Source: Rahnella victoriana
Lineage (GTDB): Bacteria; Pseudomonadota; Gammaproteobacteria; Enterobacterales; Enterobacteriaceae
Assembly (NCBI RefSeq): GCF_004330295.1
Contig: NZ_SJOJ01000003.1
Span: 211,828-275,827, forward strand
Direction: 5' to 3'
Length of the DNA stretch: 64,000 nucleotides
Below are positions 9,035-20,100 of this stretch, piece by piece. Positions within the stretch are counted from its first letter, which is position 1. Each line of letters opens with the position of its first letter. The notes beneath the pieces were generated by a model that saw only the letters and a program-made list of their open reading frames with translations, was not told the origin of the DNA and did not search any database. A program made the position numbers and the translations under genes.

Positions 9035-10506
9035 GATTTTCTCATCGGGTCGGGAGAACCGGCCGCAGCACGACGACGGTCAATAAGGGCATTTTTTTGG
9101 GCGTCAGGCGGTACTTTGGAGAATACCCAGGCAGGCAGGGCAATCACCAGCGCCATCGACATGTAGCAATAGAGGAAAGCGGTATGCATGATACTGCTGT
9201 CCGGTGTGATCGCCTGCTGATGGGCAAACAGCCCGATCAGCAAACCGGCTACACTCACGCCGAGGCTCATCGATAACTGCATGATCATCGACAGCAAACT
9301 GTTGCCGCTGCTGGCAAGACGCGGCGGTAAATCCTTCAGCGTCAGCGTATTCATTGAAGAGAAGCGCAGTGAATTCACCATCCCCTGGAAAAACAGCACG
9401 ATCGGGATCATCCACACGGCACCGTAAATGGCGACTACCGGGAAAATCAGCGTAATCAGTGCCAGCAGCAGGGTGGCGCTGACCAGCGCCTTGCGGTAGC
9501 CGAGCTGATTCACCAGCCGGACGACCACGCGCTTCATCCCCATACTGCCCAGCACCATCGGGATCATCATCAGCCCGGCGTGGAAAGGGGTAAAACCCAT
9601 GCCGAGTTGCAGGAAGACCGGGGTCATAAAGGGTAACATGCCGCTGCCGATACGCCCCAGCAGGCTGCCGATCAGCCCGATCTTAAACGTCGGGGTGTGG
9701 AACAGGCGCAGGGAAAACAGCGCCGACAGATTACCGCGCGCGTGCATCCAGTAAACACCCAGCGCGCCGCCACCGACCGCCACCAGCAATACGATTTCCA
9801 GCGGCGTCAGCCCCATACTGCGGCTGCCTTCCAGCGCCAGCGTCAGTGTGGCCATACACACGGCAAGCATCACAAACCCGCTGATATCAAAGCGGCGGGT
9901 CTGCATTTTATAGTTCGGCATGATCATTAACGTGGCGATACAACCGGCCAGCCCGACAGGCAGGTTGATGAGGAAAATCCAGTGCCAGCTGGCGTATTGC
10001 ACCAGAAAACCGCCCAGCGCCGGGCCGAGTAACGGACCGACCTGACCGGGCAAGGTCACCATGGTCATCGCCGCCATGTATTCGCTGCGCGGAACGATTT
10101 TCAGCACCGTCAGCCGCCCGACCGGCACCATCATCGCCCCGCCAATCCCCTGAACAATGCGTGACAACACCAGCTCGCGCAGGCTTTCTGACTGTGCGCA
10201 CAGCAGGGAGCCGAGGGTGAACAGCACGATGGCTGAAAAGAACACCCACTTCACCCCGACTTTATCCGCCAGCCAGCCGCTGGCGGGCAACATCACCGCG
10301 ACCGTCAGCACGTAAGCGACAATCACCGAATGCATATGCAGCGGGTTTTCACCGAGGCTGCGGGCCATGGAGGGAAGCGCGGTATTGACGATGGTGGTGT
10401 CGAGAGCCTGCATAAAAAAGCCGAAGGCGACGATCCACAACTGCCAGCGCACCGAAGGCGGCAGCGGCGTGGAGGGCGGTAAGGTGTCAGTATTTTCAGA
10501 TTTCAT
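9031..10506 (-). CDS. mdtD: MFS multidrug transporter MdtD
   Basis: 491 residues with 14 predicted hydrophobic helices (DHA2 drug:H+ antiporter family). N-terminal motif [21 protein letters not shown] and the loop [16 protein letters not shown] are visible. In E. coli mdtD is the fourth gene of mdtABCD-baeSR; its own contribution to drug resistance is weak and citrate/iron-citrate export has been proposed. Here it is the first gene: the upstream neighbour is a divergently transcribed aldo/keto reductase and mdtABC is absent from the window. Nearby, 10596-10613 on the minus strand loosely resembles a BaeR box. Confidence 0.93.
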   Translation of the reverse strand: MKSENTDTLPPSTPLPPSVRWQLWIVAFGFFMQALDTTIVNTALPSMARSLGENPLHMHSVIVAYVLTVAVMLPASGWLADKVGVKWVFFSAIVLFTLGSLLCAQSESLRELVLSRIVQGIGGAMMVPVGRLTVLKIVPRSEYMAAMTMVTLPGQVGPLLGPALGGFLVQYASWHWIFLINLPVGLAGCIATLMIMPNYKMQTRRFDISGFVMLAVCMATLTLALEGSRSMGLTPLEIVLLVAVGGGALGVYWMHARGNLSALFSLRLFHTPTFKIGLIGSLLGRIGSGMLPFMTPVFLQLGMGFTPFHAGLMMIPMVLGSMGMKRVVVRLVNQLGYRKALVSATLLLALITLIFPVVAIYGAVWMIPIVLFFQGMVNSLRFSSMNTLTLKDLPPRLASSGNSLLSMIMQLSMSLGVSVAGLLIGLFAHQQAITPDSSIMHTAFLYCYMSMALVIALPAWVFSKVPPDAQKNALIDRRRAAAGSPDPMRKS

Positions 10507-10766
10507 GAGTCATCGCATCAGCACAATCATTGTCGCGGCATTTCAGGAAGAAATTCACCTGCAGACCGGCTCACAGTGTAGCCAGAATGTTTCAACAGAA
10601 AATGGAGGAAATAAGGAGAGTCTTTCCCATTTTTTGACAATTCTTCTGACAATAAAGAATAGCGTTCAGCCTGACATTTTATATCAAAATGCTAAGGTTG
10701 ACCTTTGACCATAAACCGTTCGCACGCAAACTAAGTGTAATCTGACCTTATGAAAGGGAGAGAATG

Positions 10767-11720
10767 ATGAGCAAAAGAGAACTGGGTCGTTCAGGTATTC
10801 AGGTGCCGTTGTTAACCTTCGGTGGCAATGTGTTTGGCTGGACGGTGGATCAGGCCGCCTCGTTTAACCTGCTGGATGCCTTACTGGATCACAAACTGAA
10901 TTTTATCGACACGGCAGATGTGTACTCGAGCTGGGTTGAAGGCAACAAAGGCGGAGAATCCGAAACCATTATCGGCAACTGGCTGAAAAAAACCGGTAAG
11001 CGTGACCAGGTCATTCTTGCCACCAAAGTCGGTAAGCCGATGGGGGAAGGCAAAGTCGGGCTGTCGCCCCGCTATATCAGAGAAGCCGTCGAAGCGTCAC
11101 TGAAACGCCTGCAAACGGATTATCTCGATTTGTATCAGTCACATGATGACGATGCCGATACGCCACTGGCTGAAACAATGGCGGCATTCGATGCGTTGAT
11201 CAAAGAAGGCAAGGTGCGTGCCGTCGGCGCGTCAAACTACAGCGCACCGCGTCTGGCCGAAGCGTTGAAAGTCAGTCAGGAAAACGGGCTGGCGCGTTAT
11301 GAAACCCTGCAACCGCAATACAATCTTTATGACCGCAAAGTGTATGAAGAGGCACTGGAGAAAGTGGTGCTCGATAACGGCTTAGGCGTGATCAACTTCT
11401 ACGGGCTGGCCGCCGGATTCCTGACCGGCAAATACCGCACCAAAGCCGATGCCGCTAAGAGCAAACGCGGGGAAAACGTGGTTGCACGCTGTCTGAACGA
11501 ACGCGGTCTGAAAGTGCTGGCAGGGTTGGATCAGGTGGCTGAGAAGCACGGCGCGCAACCCGGGCAGGTGGCGCTGGCCTGGCAGATTGCGCGTCCGGGC
11601 ATTACCTCGCCGATCGTCAGTGCGACCTCCCTGCAACAGCTGAATGAACTGGCGCAGGCCGCGACCCTGAAACTGGATGACGCGGATATCAAAACGTTAA
11701 ATGACGCCAGCGCCTGGTAA
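10767..11720 (+). CDS. Aldo/keto reductase
   Basis: 317 residues from the second of two adjacent ATG codons (10764 and 10767); the later start gives better spacing from GGGAG. NADPH-dependent (beta/alpha)8 barrel enzyme. The catalytic tetrad can be seen: Asp in NFIDTADVYS, the Tyr four residues later, Lys in LATKVG, His in YQSHDDD. The C-terminal cofactor-binding region includes SPIVSATSLQQLNEL. Divergent from mdtD with 260 bases between. The substrate is unknown; the family reduces small aldehydes and ketones. A strong bidirectional terminator separates it from yegD. Confidence 0.85.
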   Translation: MSKRELGRSGIQVPLLTFGGNVFGWTVDQAASFNLLDALLDHKLNFIDTADVYSSWVEGNKGGESETIIGNWLKKTGKRDQVILATKVGKPMGEGKVGLSPRYIREAVEASLKRLQTDYLDLYQSHDDDADTPLAETMAAFDALIKEGKVRAVGASNYSAPRLAEALKVSQENGLARYETLQPQYNLYDRKVYEEALEKVVLDNGLGVINFYGLAAGFLTGKYRTKADAAKSKRGENVVARCLNERGLKVLAGLDQVAEKHGAQPGQVALAWQIARPGITSPIVSATSLQQLNELAQAATLKLDDADIKTLNDASAW

Positions 11721-11742
11721 ATCCGGTTTCTGAGACATAAAA

Positions 11743-11775
11743 AAAACCGCCTTCAGTCTCAGGCGGTTTTCGTTT
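11743..11775. terminator. Bidirectional intrinsic terminator
   Basis: AAACCGCCT / AGGCGGTTT, eight-base loop, A-run before and T-run after, so it works on both strands. It serves the convergent aldo/keto reductase gene and yegD. Confidence 0.9.
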
Positions 11776-11792
11776 TTCTGCACCGTGACATC

Positions 11793-13145
11793 TTAACGGA
11801 ACAGCGTTTGTGCCCAGCGCGCCAGACCGGCGGTGACGGAGCCAAAATCATTGCCCCCGACCAGCGGGATCCCCGGCAATTGTGCCTGCAAAGCCGCACG
11901 CAGCAGTGGCGAACGTGCGCTGCCACCCGTCAGATAAATGACGTCCGGTTTAATGTCGCTGCTGGCCAGTGCCAGACTGACCTGTTCCTGAATTCGTTCC
12001 AGCGGCTGAGAAATTGCTTCACTCAGTTGCTGCTGGCTGATGGTTTCGGCCAGACCGGATTCAATGAAGTCCATCGCCGCCGTCACGCTTTCACGTTCAG
12101 AAAGCGCAATCTTACTTTCTTCTGCCGCGCGGACCAGACGGTAGCTCAGACGCTGTTGATGCACTTTCAGCAGGCGTTTGATCAGATCCGGTTGCGCCGC
12201 ATCGCGGATTAAATCACGCAACATGCGGCCATTCGCCACGCTGTAGAAATCCAGCTGCGCCGGTACGTCATTGGTTGCTACCGCATTCCAGTAAGGCAGC
12301 GCCGGGATGGCGATCCCTTTTTGGGTTTCGCTGCCCATCCCAAACTGGGGGGTGAGCTGTTTGAAGGCGGTCATGATATCCAGATCGTTTCCGCCGACGC
12401 GGCAACCACTGTGGCCGAGCAGGCTGCTCTGACGCTCTGCTTTATCGCGCCATTGCGGACCCATCAGCAGCACCGAGCAGTCGGTGGTTCCGCCGCCGAT
12501 ATCCACCACCAGCACGGTTTTCTCTTCCGTCAGCGTGGCTTCGAAATCCAGACCTGCCGCAACCGGCTCAAACTGGAAAGCGATATCGCGGAAACCTGCA
12601 CGTTCAGCCGCACGCTGCAAAATACCCTGTGCCTGTGCATTCGCGTCTTCCCCGCCCATGCCCTGAAAGTTTATCGGGCGACCGATAACCGTCTGCTCAA
12701 TGCTTTCCTGCAGGACGGATTCAGCCTGACGCCTGATGTGGTACATCATCGCGCAGACCAGATCTTCAAACAGGGCAATTTGCTGTGGTTTCAGGCCATT
12801 TGCGCCCAGGAAGGATTTCGGCGAGCGAACAAAGTACACCTCTTCCGGATCTTCCATGTAGGTCGCCAGCGCCTGCAAACCGAAGTTCACGCTGTTGGCA
12901 TTAACCGGAATATCTTCCTCACGGTTAAAGCTGATACTGCGGCGCAGCAGCGCCAGATTTTCATCACTGCCCGTCGGAACCTGTCCGTGACGGTTCAGCC
13001 ATTCGCTGACCGCTTCACGTGTCGGTGCACAAAGCATGGAGGGTAAGTAAGGATCGTTATTTTCGAGCGCCAGAAGATGAGCGTTATTATCACGCATCAC
13101 CGCCACGGAGCAGTTCGCTGTACCGTAGTCAAATCCAATAAACAT
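11793..13145 (-). CDS. yegD: Hsp70-family chaperone-like protein YegD
   Basis: 450 residues, the same length as E. coli YegD. I start at MFIGFDYGTANCSVAV (13145), with GGGGA upstream, rather than at the in-frame upstream codons. The actin-like ATPase fold shows phosphate-binding loops (FDYGTANCSVAV; VVDIGGGTTDCSVLLMG) and the adenosine motif YLTGGSARSPLL near the C-terminus. Compared with DnaK, the substrate-binding beta domain and lid are absent, so it is a short actin/Hsp70 ATPase of unknown client. Its usual partner genes are not obvious here. Confidence 0.94.
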   Translation of the reverse strand: MFIGFDYGTANCSVAVMRDNNAHLLALENNDPYLPSMLCAPTREAVSEWLNRHGQVPTGSDENLALLRRSISFNREEDIPVNANSVNFGLQALATYMEDPEEVYFVRSPKSFLGANGLKPQQIALFEDLVCAMMYHIRRQAESVLQESIEQTVIGRPINFQGMGGEDANAQAQGILQRAAERAGFRDIAFQFEPVAAGLDFEATLTEEKTVLVVDIGGGTTDCSVLLMGPQWRDKAERQSSLLGHSGCRVGGNDLDIMTAFKQLTPQFGMGSETQKGIAIPALPYWNAVATNDVPAQLDFYSVANGRMLRDLIRDAAQPDLIKRLLKVHQQRLSYRLVRAAEESKIALSERESVTAAMDFIESGLAETISQQQLSEAISQPLERIQEQVSLALASSDIKPDVIYLTGGSARSPLLRAALQAQLPGIPLVGGNDFGSVTAGLARWAQTLFR

Positions 13146-13267
13146 CATTGTTCCCCATGCCAAAGAAGGGACGGGACTTTACCGGAGAGACGCAGATTGA
13201 GCAAGATGAAAACCGGGGTTTTCCTGATGGCGTAAAGCAGTATTTTGTTCCCGTGTTTGCTGTGAAA

Positions 13268-13352
13268 CTCACCCCTTCGCAGGGGTGAGAGCAGATCGAG
13301 CATTTACGCCTCCCCCTGCGAAGGGGGAGGCGGGGAGGGGGTTTTAAAGCCA
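13268..13352. repeat. Interspersed GC-rich palindromic repeat (REP-like), copy 1
   Basis: Two adjacent perfect hairpins: CTCACCCCT-tcgc-AGGGGTGAG (13268-13289) and CGCCTCCCCCT-gcga-AGGGGGAGGCG (13307-13332), followed by GGGGAGGGGGTTTTAAAG. The same hairpin core and tail recur at the right end of the window (63891-64000), in part in reverse orientation. Copies sit between yegD and tktB outside any gene. This is the signature of an interspersed REP-type family. Confidence 0.75.
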
Positions 13353-13385
13353 CTCCTTTACTTCACTTCTTTAATTTCACTTCTT

Positions 13386-15380
13386 TTATTTCAATAACGC
13401 CTGCGCTTTCGCGACCACATTATCCGCTGTAAAACCGAACTCCCTGAACAGTTGCTCTGCGGGTGCAGATTCCCCGAAGGAGGTCATGCCGACAATGGCT
13501 CCGTTAAGGCCGACGTATTTGTACCAGTAATCGGCGATACCGGCCTCAACGGCGACACGCGCGGTCACGGCTTTTGGCAGCACGGCTTCACGGTATGCCG
13601 CATCCTGCTGATCGAAGACATCGGTAGACGGCATGGACACCACGCGCACTTTGGTGCCAGCAGCGGCCAGTTTATCTGCGGCCTCTACGGTAATGCCGAC
13701 TTCCGAACCGGTGGCAATCAGGATCACCTCCGGCGTGCCGTCAGAATCTTTCAGCACATAACCGCCGCGCGCCACGTTTGCCAGTTGCTCAGGCGTACGC
13801 GGCTGCTGGGTTAAATTCTGACGCGAGAAGATCAGGGCAGAAGGGCCGTCAGTTCGCTCAATGGCATATTTCCACGCCACCGCTGATTCCACCTGATCAC
13901 CCGGCCGCCAGGTGTTCATGTTTGGCGTCACGCGCAGGCTGGCCATTTGTTCCACCGGCTGATGCGTCGGGCCGTCTTCACCCAGACCGATGGAGTCGTG
14001 GGTATACACGAACACGTTGCGGATTTTCATCAGCGCGGCCAGACGTACGGCGTTACGGGCATATTCGACGAACATCAGGAAGGTCGCGGAATAAGGCAGG
14101 AAACCGCCATGCAGGGCGATACCGTTGGTGATGGCCGTCATGCCGAATTCACGTACGCCGTAGTGGATGTAGTTACCGGCCTGATCGTCACCGATCGATT
14201 TCGAGCCAGACCACATGGTCAGGTTACTTGGCGCAAGGTCAGCGGAGCCGCCAAGGAATTCCGGCAGGATTTTACCAAAGGACTCCAGCGTATTTTGCGA
14301 GGCTTTACGGCTGGCAATATTGGCGGGTTTTGCCTGCAATTCTTCGATGTATTTCTGCGCTTCGCTTTGCCAGTTAGCAGGCAGTTCGCCACTCACACGA
14401 CGTTCAAATTCGGCGGCCAGTTGCGGATAGGCCTTGGCATAGGCGGCAAACTTGTCGTTCCAGGCTTTCTCTTTCGCTTTACCGGCTTCTTTGGCATCCC
14501 ATTGGGCGTAAATATCCTGCGGTATTTCAAACGGAGGGTAGTTCCAGCCAATGTGTTTGCGGGTGGCAGCGACTTCATCGTCACCCAGCGCGGCGCCATG
14601 CGCGCCGTGGGTACCGGCTTTGTTCGGTGAGCCGAACGCGATCACGGTTTTGCACAGCAACAGCGACGGTTTGTCTTTCACGTTGCGGGCTTCTTCGATG
14701 GCGGCTTTTACGGCGTCAGGATCATGACCGTCAATGCCACGGATCACATGCCAGTGGTAGGCTTCAAAGCGTTTGGCGGTGTCATCGGTGAACCAGCCTT
14801 CCACATGACCGTCGATGGAGATCCCGTTGTCATCATAAAACGCAATCAGCTTACCGAGTTTCATGGTGCCTGCGAGTGAACAGGCTTCGTGTGAGATGCC
14901 TTCCATCATGCAGCCATCACCGAGGAAAGCGTAGGTGTAGTGATTCACGATATCGTGATTTTCACGGTTAAACTGAGCCGCCAGCGTGCGCTCGGCAATC
15001 GCGAAGCCCACGGCGTTAGCGATCCCCTGACCCAGCGGGCCGGTGGTGGTTTCAACGCCCGGCGTATAGCCGAATTCCGGGTGTCCCGGTGTTTTGGAAT
15101 GCAGCTGGCGGAAATTCTCCAGCTCTTTCATTGGCAGGTCGTAACCGGTTAAATGCAGCAGGCTGTATTGCAGCATCGAGCCGTGTCCGTTGGACATCAG
15201 GAAGCGGTCACGATCGGCCCATTTCGGGTTGGTCGGGTTGTGATTCATATAATCACGCCACAGCACTTCGGCAATGTCAGCCATGCCCATCGGGGCGCCG
15301 GGGTGGCCGGAATTCGCTTTCTGAACGGCGTCCATGCTCAGGGCGCGGATCGCATTCGCTAGTTCTTTACGAGAAGGCAT
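13386..15380 (-). CDS. tktB: Transketolase TktB
   Basis: 664 residues from [15 protein letters not shown] (15380, with GGAG five bases upstream); a GTG two codons earlier is less likely. Thiamine diphosphate site: [13 protein letters not shown] and the N residue in YDDNGIS. Conserved catalytic histidines occur in [10 protein letters not shown] and NGHGSMLQY, and the pyrimidine-domain motif [16 protein letters not shown] follows. It transfers two-carbon ketol units in the non-oxidative pentose phosphate path. Pairing with talA and divergence from maeB match E. coli tktB rather than tktA. It follows talA by 30 bases, so the two form an operon. Confidence 0.95.
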   Translation of the reverse strand: MPSRKELANAIRALSMDAVQKANSGHPGAPMGMADIAEVLWRDYMNHNPTNPKWADRDRFLMSNGHGSMLQYSLLHLTGYDLPMKELENFRQLHSKTPGHPEFGYTPGVETTTGPLGQGIANAVGFAIAERTLAAQFNRENHDIVNHYTYAFLGDGCMMEGISHEACSLAGTMKLGKLIAFYDDNGISIDGHVEGWFTDDTAKRFEAYHWHVIRGIDGHDPDAVKAAIEEARNVKDKPSLLLCKTVIAFGSPNKAGTHGAHGAALGDDEVAATRKHIGWNYPPFEIPQDIYAQWDAKEAGKAKEKAWNDKFAAYAKAYPQLAAEFERRVSGELPANWQSEAQKYIEELQAKPANIASRKASQNTLESFGKILPEFLGGSADLAPSNLTMWSGSKSIGDDQAGNYIHYGVREFGMTAITNGIALHGGFLPYSATFLMFVEYARNAVRLAALMKIRNVFVYTHDSIGLGEDGPTHQPVEQMASLRVTPNMNTWRPGDQVESAVAWKYAIERTDGPSALIFSRQNLTQQPRTPEQLANVARGGYVLKDSDGTPEVILIATGSEVGITVEAADKLAAAGTKVRVVSMPSTDVFDQQDAAYREAVLPKAVTARVAVEAGIADYWYKYVGLNGAIVGMTSFGESAPAEQLFREFGFTADNVVAKAQALLK

Positions 15381-15410
15381 ATTCACTCCATCTGGTTATT
15401 CAATACAAAA

Positions 15411-16361
15411 CTACAGTTGTGCTGACAGCACATCTTCGAGTTTTTTCTGGTCGGTGGCGAACTGGCGAATACCTTCTGCGAGTTTATCCACGGCCATCGC
15501 ATCCTGATGATGTTCCCAGAGGAATTCTGCCTGTGTCAGTGGTGCGGGTTTTTTGCCACCCTTATCCGATGGCTGCAATTTACGTTCAACCGGTGCGTCA
15601 CTGGCTTTAAGTTCTTCCAGCAGGTTGGGTGAAAGGGTCAAGCGATCACAACCGGCCAGTGCCAGAACCTGTTCCACCTTGCGGAAACTGGCGCCCATGA
15701 TGACGGTCTCGTAGCCGTGAGATTTGTAGTAATCGTAGATAGTACGGACAGATTTCACGCCCGGATCTTGTTCCACGTCGTAGGCGGCATTCGGTTCTTT
15801 AGCTTTGTACCAGTCATAGATACGGCCAACGAACGGGGAAATCAGGTAAACACCGGCTTCGGCGCAGGCGCGTGCCTGGGCAAAGGAGAACAGCAAGGTC
15901 AGGTTACAGTTGATGCCTTCTTTTTCCAGTGCTTCAGCGGCTTTGATGCCTTCCCATGTGGAAGCCAGCTTGATGAGAATGCGTGATTTGTCGATACCCT
16001 GATCCTGATACAAGCCAATCAGTTTGCGGGCTTTTTCGATACACAATTCGCGGTCAAACGACAGGCGGGCATCGACTTCTGTCGAGATGCGCCCCGGAAC
16101 GCTTTTCAGGATTTCCACACCGATATTCACGGCCAGCTTGTCTGTGGCATTGACCACCTGAGTCTCTTTGCTGCCGCCCTGCTTACGGGCATAGTCCAGC
16201 GCGTCTTTAATCAGGTTTTGGTATTGCGGCAGGTCGGCTGCTTTGAGGATCAGCGAAGGATTGGTGGTCGCATCCTGAGGCTCGAAATGACGGATAGATT
16301 CAATGTCACCGCTGTCGGCAACGACGGTGGTGATTTTTTTTAGTGCGTCTAACTGGTTCAT
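15411..16361 (-). CDS. talA: Transaldolase TalA
   Basis: 316 residues, exactly the TalA length. The Schiff-base lysine is in [14 protein letters not shown], with further active-site segments [30 protein letters not shown] and [13 protein letters not shown]. It exchanges dihydroxyacetone units between sedoheptulose-7-phosphate and glyceraldehyde-3-phosphate. First gene of talA-tktB, divergent from maeB. In E. coli this operon is induced in stationary phase; no sigma-S signature can be claimed from sequence alone. Confidence 0.96.
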   Translation of the reverse strand: MNQLDALKKITTVVADSGDIESIRHFEPQDATTNPSLILKAADLPQYQNLIKDALDYARKQGGSKETQVVNATDKLAVNIGVEILKSVPGRISTEVDARLSFDRELCIEKARKLIGLYQDQGIDKSRILIKLASTWEGIKAAEALEKEGINCNLTLLFSFAQARACAEAGVYLISPFVGRIYDWYKAKEPNAAYDVEQDPGVKSVRTIYDYYKSHGYETVIMGASFRKVEQVLALAGCDRLTLSPNLLEELKASDAPVERKLQPSDKGGKKPAPLTQAEFLWEHHQDAMAVDKLAEGIRQFATDQKKLEDVLSAQL

Positions 16362-16775
16362 CTCTTAGCTCCTTGGCAAGAAAAAACGATACAGCAATAA
16401 GGTCGTCCGACTCTCTTTCGTAGGGCTCCTACCCTGCATCATTCGGTTAACAAACTGAATGCGCTTTTTCTGATTACTGCAATGGGTCTCAACAATGACG
16501 GCCCCTGTTGCCCCACAAACTGAGCGTCTGACGGGTAAAGCGCAAGGCCAAACTTTAAGCTTAGTTGATTTTTACGAGACGTCTTCCACGAATGAAAAGT
16601 AATCAATGTAACGGCGAAATTTTGGTCGTTATCCGCCTCTGGCCGTGGCATGGTTATCTATACTGGTCAGCGGGAAAAGCCGATGGTGAAATTTCCCCGT
16701 ACCCTGTTGCCCCTACAAATGTCCCTACAAAAAGTTGTCTCTACAAAAAATAAGAAACAAGAAAAGGATCCTGCA
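16362..16775. other. Divergent talA/maeB promoter region
   Basis: About 410 gene-free bases between two divergent starts. A short inverted repeat GTAGG-gct-CCTAC lies near the talA side (16420-16432) and three spaced copies of C(T/C)CTACAAA lie just before the maeB ribosome site (about 16709-16750). I see no RNA gene and no convincing protein frame. Confidence 0.4.
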
Positions 16776-19055
16776 ATGGACGAACAACTCAAACAAAGTG
16801 CGCTCGATTTTCACGAGTTTCCGGTGCCCGGAAAAATACAGGTTTCGCCGACCAAACCCCTTGCCACGCAACGTGATCTGGCTCTGGCCTATTCGCCGGG
16901 CGTCGCCGCTCCATGCCTGGAAATCGCCAAAGATCCGCTGGCGGCTTACAAGTACACCGCCCGTGGCAATCTGGTGGCGGTGATTTCCAACGGGACCGCC
17001 GTTCTCGGGCTGGGCAATATCGGTGCGCTGGCCGGTAAACCGGTGATGGAAGGCAAGGGCGTATTGTTCAAGAAATTCGCCGGTATCGACGTATTTGATA
17101 TCGAAGTTGATGAGAACGATCCCGATAAGCTGATCGACGTGATCGCCGCGCTGGAACCGACATTCGGCGGTATCAACCTTGAAGACATCAAAGCGCCGGA
17201 GTGTTTTTACATCGAGAAAAAGCTGCGGGAACGGATGAAGATCCCGGTATTTCATGACGATCAGCACGGCACGGCCATTATTTGTACCGCAGCGGTGCTT
17301 AACGGTTTGCGTGTGGTCGGGAAAAACATTTCAGATGTGCGGCTGGTGGTGTCAGGTGCCGGGGCTTCCGCCATTGCCTGCCTGAATCTGCTGGTGGCGC
17401 TGGGGCTGAAACGCCACAACATCACGGCCTGTGATTCCCGTGGCGTGATTTATCAGGGCCGCGAAGAGAACATGGCCGAAACCAAAGCGGCTTATGCCAT
17501 TGCAGATAACGGTCAGCGCACGCTTGGCGATGCGATCCCGGAGGCGGACATTTTCCTCGGCTGTTCCGGCCCCGGCGTTCTGACGCAGGATATGGTGAAA
17601 ACCATGGCGAAGGATCCGCTGATCCTGGCGCTGGCCAATCCTGAGCCGGAGATTTTACCGCCGCTGGCAAAAGCCGTACGGCCTGATGCCATTATCTGCA
17701 CCGGCCGTTCGGATTATCCGAATCAGGTCAACAACGTCCTGTGCTTCCCGTTCATTTTTCGCGGGGCGCTGGATGTCGGCGCGACCACCATCAATGAAGA
17801 AATGAAACTGGCCTGCGTTCACGCCATCGCAGATCTGGCGATGGCGGAACAAAGCGATGTGGTGGCTTCTGCTTATGGCGAAGAAGAGTTGTCTTTCGGA
17901 CCGGAATACATCATTCCCAAGCCTTTTGATCCGCGCCTGATTGTGAAAATTGCGCCAGCGGTGGCGAAAGCGGCGATGGATTCTGGTGTCGCCATGCGCC
18001 CGATTGACGATCTGGACGCGTATACCGAAAAACTCACCGAGTTTGTCTACAAAACCAACCTGTTTATGAAGCCGATTTTCTCGCAGGCGAAGAAAGACGC
18101 CAAACGGGTGGTGATGGCGGAAGGGGAAGAAGAGCGCGTCCTGCATGCCACGCAGGAGCTGATTTCTCTCGGGCTGGCAAAACCGATTCTGGTCGGCAGG
18201 CCGAGCGTGATTGCCATGCGCATTAAGAAACTGGGTCTGCAACTGGAGGCGGGACGGGATTTCGAAGTGGTCAATAACGAATCCGACCCGCGTTTTAACG
18301 AATACTGGCGCGAATATTATCAGCTGATGAAACGGCGCGGTGTCTCGCAGGAGCAGGCGCGGCGGGCGGTGATCGGCAATCCGACGCTGATTTCCGCTAT
18401 TATGCTGTTACGCGGCGAAGCGGATGCGATGATCTGCGGAACGGTCGGCACTTATCATGAGCACTATGACATCGTCGAAAAGGTGTTTGGCTTCCGCCGG
18501 GGTACGCATGTTGCCGGGGCGATGAATGCCCTGTTGCTGCCAAGCGGTAATACGTTTATTGCGGATACTTACGTCAATGATGACCCGACACCCGAGCAAC
18601 TGACGGAAATCACGCTGATGGCGGCAGAAACGGTGAGACGATTTGGCATTGAGCCGAAAGTGGCGCTGTTGTCCCATTCCAGTTTCGGCACCTCCGACAG
18701 CCCGGCCGCGCTGAAAATGCGCCGTACGCTGCAACTGATTAATGAGCGTGATCCTGATCTGGAAATCGACGGTGAGATGCATGGTGACGCGGCACTGGTC
18801 GAAAGCATCCGTCAGGACATCATGCCGGACAGTCCGCTGAAAGGGTCGGCGAATATCCTGATCATGCCGAACATGGAATCGGCGCGCATCAGTTACAACC
18901 TGCTGCGGGTTTCCTGTTCAGAAGGGGTAACGGTGGGACCGGTGCTGATGGGCGTTTCAAAACCGGTGCATATTCTCACGCCGATCGCCTCGGTCAGGCG
19001 GATTGTGAATATGGTGGCGTTAGCCGTGGTGGAAGCGCAAACCGAGCCGCTATAA
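16776..19055 (+). CDS. maeB: NADP-dependent malic enzyme MaeB
   Basis: 759 residues, identical in length to E. coli MaeB. I start at [19 protein letters not shown] (16776; AGGA seven bases upstream) although the frame is open 42 codons further upstream. The malic enzyme part covers roughly 1-430 (metal site [22 protein letters not shown] fold VVSGAGASA). The C-terminal third is a phosphotransacetylase-like domain ([16 protein letters not shown]) that in this class regulates activity, including by acetyl-CoA. It decarboxylates malate to pyruvate giving NADPH. Divergent from talA. Confidence 0.96.
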   Translation: MDEQLKQSALDFHEFPVPGKIQVSPTKPLATQRDLALAYSPGVAAPCLEIAKDPLAAYKYTARGNLVAVISNGTAVLGLGNIGALAGKPVMEGKGVLFKKFAGIDVFDIEVDENDPDKLIDVIAALEPTFGGINLEDIKAPECFYIEKKLRERMKIPVFHDDQHGTAIICTAAVLNGLRVVGKNISDVRLVVSGAGASAIACLNLLVALGLKRHNITACDSRGVIYQGREENMAETKAAYAIADNGQRTLGDAIPEADIFLGCSGPGVLTQDMVKTMAKDPLILALANPEPEILPPLAKAVRPDAIICTGRSDYPNQVNNVLCFPFIFRGALDVGATTINEEMKLACVHAIADLAMAEQSDVVASAYGEEELSFGPEYIIPKPFDPRLIVKIAPAVAKAAMDSGVAMRPIDDLDAYTEKLTEFVYKTNLFMKPIFSQAKKDAKRVVMAEGEEERVLHATQELISLGLAKPILVGRPSVIAMRIKKLGLQLEAGRDFEVVNNESDPRFNEYWREYYQLMKRRGVSQEQARRAVIGNPTLISAIMLLRGEADAMICGTVGTYHEHYDIVEKVFGFRRGTHVAGAMNALLLPSGNTFIADTYVNDDPTPEQLTEITLMAAETVRRFGIEPKVALLSHSSFGTSDSPAALKMRRTLQLINERDPDLEIDGEMHGDAALVESIRQDIMPDSPLKGSANILIMPNMESARISYNLLRVSCSEGVTVGPVLMGVSKPVHILTPIASVRRIVNMVALAVVEAQTEPL

Positions 19056-19061
19056 ATCAGC

Positions 19062-19088
19062 AAGGGCGCCGCAACAGGCGCCCTTTAA
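19062..19088 (+). terminator. Terminator after maeB
   Basis: AAGGGCGCC, loop GCAACA, GGCGCCCTT then TAAAA. A strong 9-bp stem six bases past the maeB stop, with only a short T-run. Confidence 0.7.
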
Positions 19089-19098
19089 AAAGAGTTAC

Positions 19099-20046
19099 TC
19101 AGTATTTCACTTCGCCGATACGTTCCAGCGCATCGACGATCAGATCCCAGAAACGCTGATGATCGAGTTTTACCGCCACTTGCGTATGGCAATCCGGCGG
19201 CGGCGGGGCGCGGAAATCCGCGACGGTCATGCCGAGGGTTAAGGTGCCGGTCAGTTCGATATCCACCGGGACTTTTTGCACGGTCATGACATTCGGATCA
19301 ATCACGTAAGCCACCGCGCACGGATCATGAACAGGTGGTGAATCAAAGCCCTGCCGGTCTTTGTAGCTCAGACCAAAGAAATCGAGCAGCTCGCCGACAA
19401 ATTTCGCAGGCTGTGTCCCCACGGCGGCGATGCGCGCGGCGACGTCCGGTGTTGCCAGTGCCTGATGGGTTAAATCCAGTCCGACCATGGTCAGCGGCCA
19501 TTTTTCGTTGAACACGATATGGGCGGCTTCCGGGTCAATCTTGATGTTGAACTCGGCGACTGCGCTCCAGTTCCCCACATGATAACCGCCGCCCATCAGC
19601 ACCACTTCTTTCACCCGTTCCGCAATGCGTGGTTCTTTGCGCACGGCCATGGCGATGTTGGTCAGTCCGCCGGTAGGCACCAGAGTGATGGTTTTCGGCG
19701 GATGAGACATGATCAGATCAATGATCAGGTCGATCGCATGAACAGGTTCAAGTGTGATGGCCGCTTCCGGCAATACCGGGCCGTCCAGACCGGACTCGCC
19801 GTGGATCTCGTCCGCCACTTCAATCTGACGCACCAGAGGACGCGTTGCCCCCGCCGCAAACGGCACACCGGTCAGGTTAATCACACGAGCAACGGCAAGT
19901 GCGTTGCGGGTGACTTTCTCCAGCGTCTGATTACCAACCACCGTCGTGACGGCCAGCAGTTCGATATCGGGGTTACCGTGCGCCAGTAACATCGCGATAG
20001 CATCGTCGTGCCCCGGATCGCAATCAAGGATGATCTTTTTGACCAT
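19099..20046 (-). CDS. Inosine/uridine-preferring nucleoside hydrolase
   Basis: 315 residues. The N-terminal calcium-binding signature LDCDPGHDDAIAMLLAHG is intact, as are LVPTGGLTNIA, the MGGGYHVGNW segment, EFNIKIDPEAA and the HDPCAVAYVIDP metal/active-site region near the C-terminus. It cleaves ribonucleosides to base and ribose in purine/pyrimidine salvage. It is of the RihA/RihB type, but I do not assign it to one of the E. coli paralogues. It stands between maeB (convergent) and yaiI on its own strand, 54 bases from yaiI. Confidence 0.9.
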   Translation of the reverse strand: MVKKIILDCDPGHDDAIAMLLAHGNPDIELLAVTTVVGNQTLEKVTRNALAVARVINLTGVPFAAGATRPLVRQIEVADEIHGESGLDGPVLPEAAITLEPVHAIDLIIDLIMSHPPKTITLVPTGGLTNIAMAVRKEPRIAERVKEVVLMGGGYHVGNWSAVAEFNIKIDPEAAHIVFNEKWPLTMVGLDLTHQALATPDVAARIAAVGTQPAKFVGELLDFFGLSYKDRQGFDSPPVHDPCAVAYVIDPNVMTVQKVPVDIELTGTLTLGMTVADFRAPPPPDCHTQVAVKLDHQRFWDLIVDALERIGEVKY

Positions 20047-20100
20047 TTCTTATTCCTTTAATTAATGTAGTGGTACTTCGGTTTCGACAGCCAGACTGGA

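Noticed and set aside
10596..10613. BaeR-box-like sequence upstream of mdtD
   Set aside because: Only about 12 of 18 positions match the published consensus, so it is not listed as a feature.
10367..10708. 113-codon plus-strand frame over the mdtD 5' end
   Set aside because: Half of it is antisense to mdtD; the rest is promoter DNA.
13129..13353. 74-codon minus-strand frame between tktB and yegD
   Set aside because: Entirely composed of the interspersed hairpin repeat.
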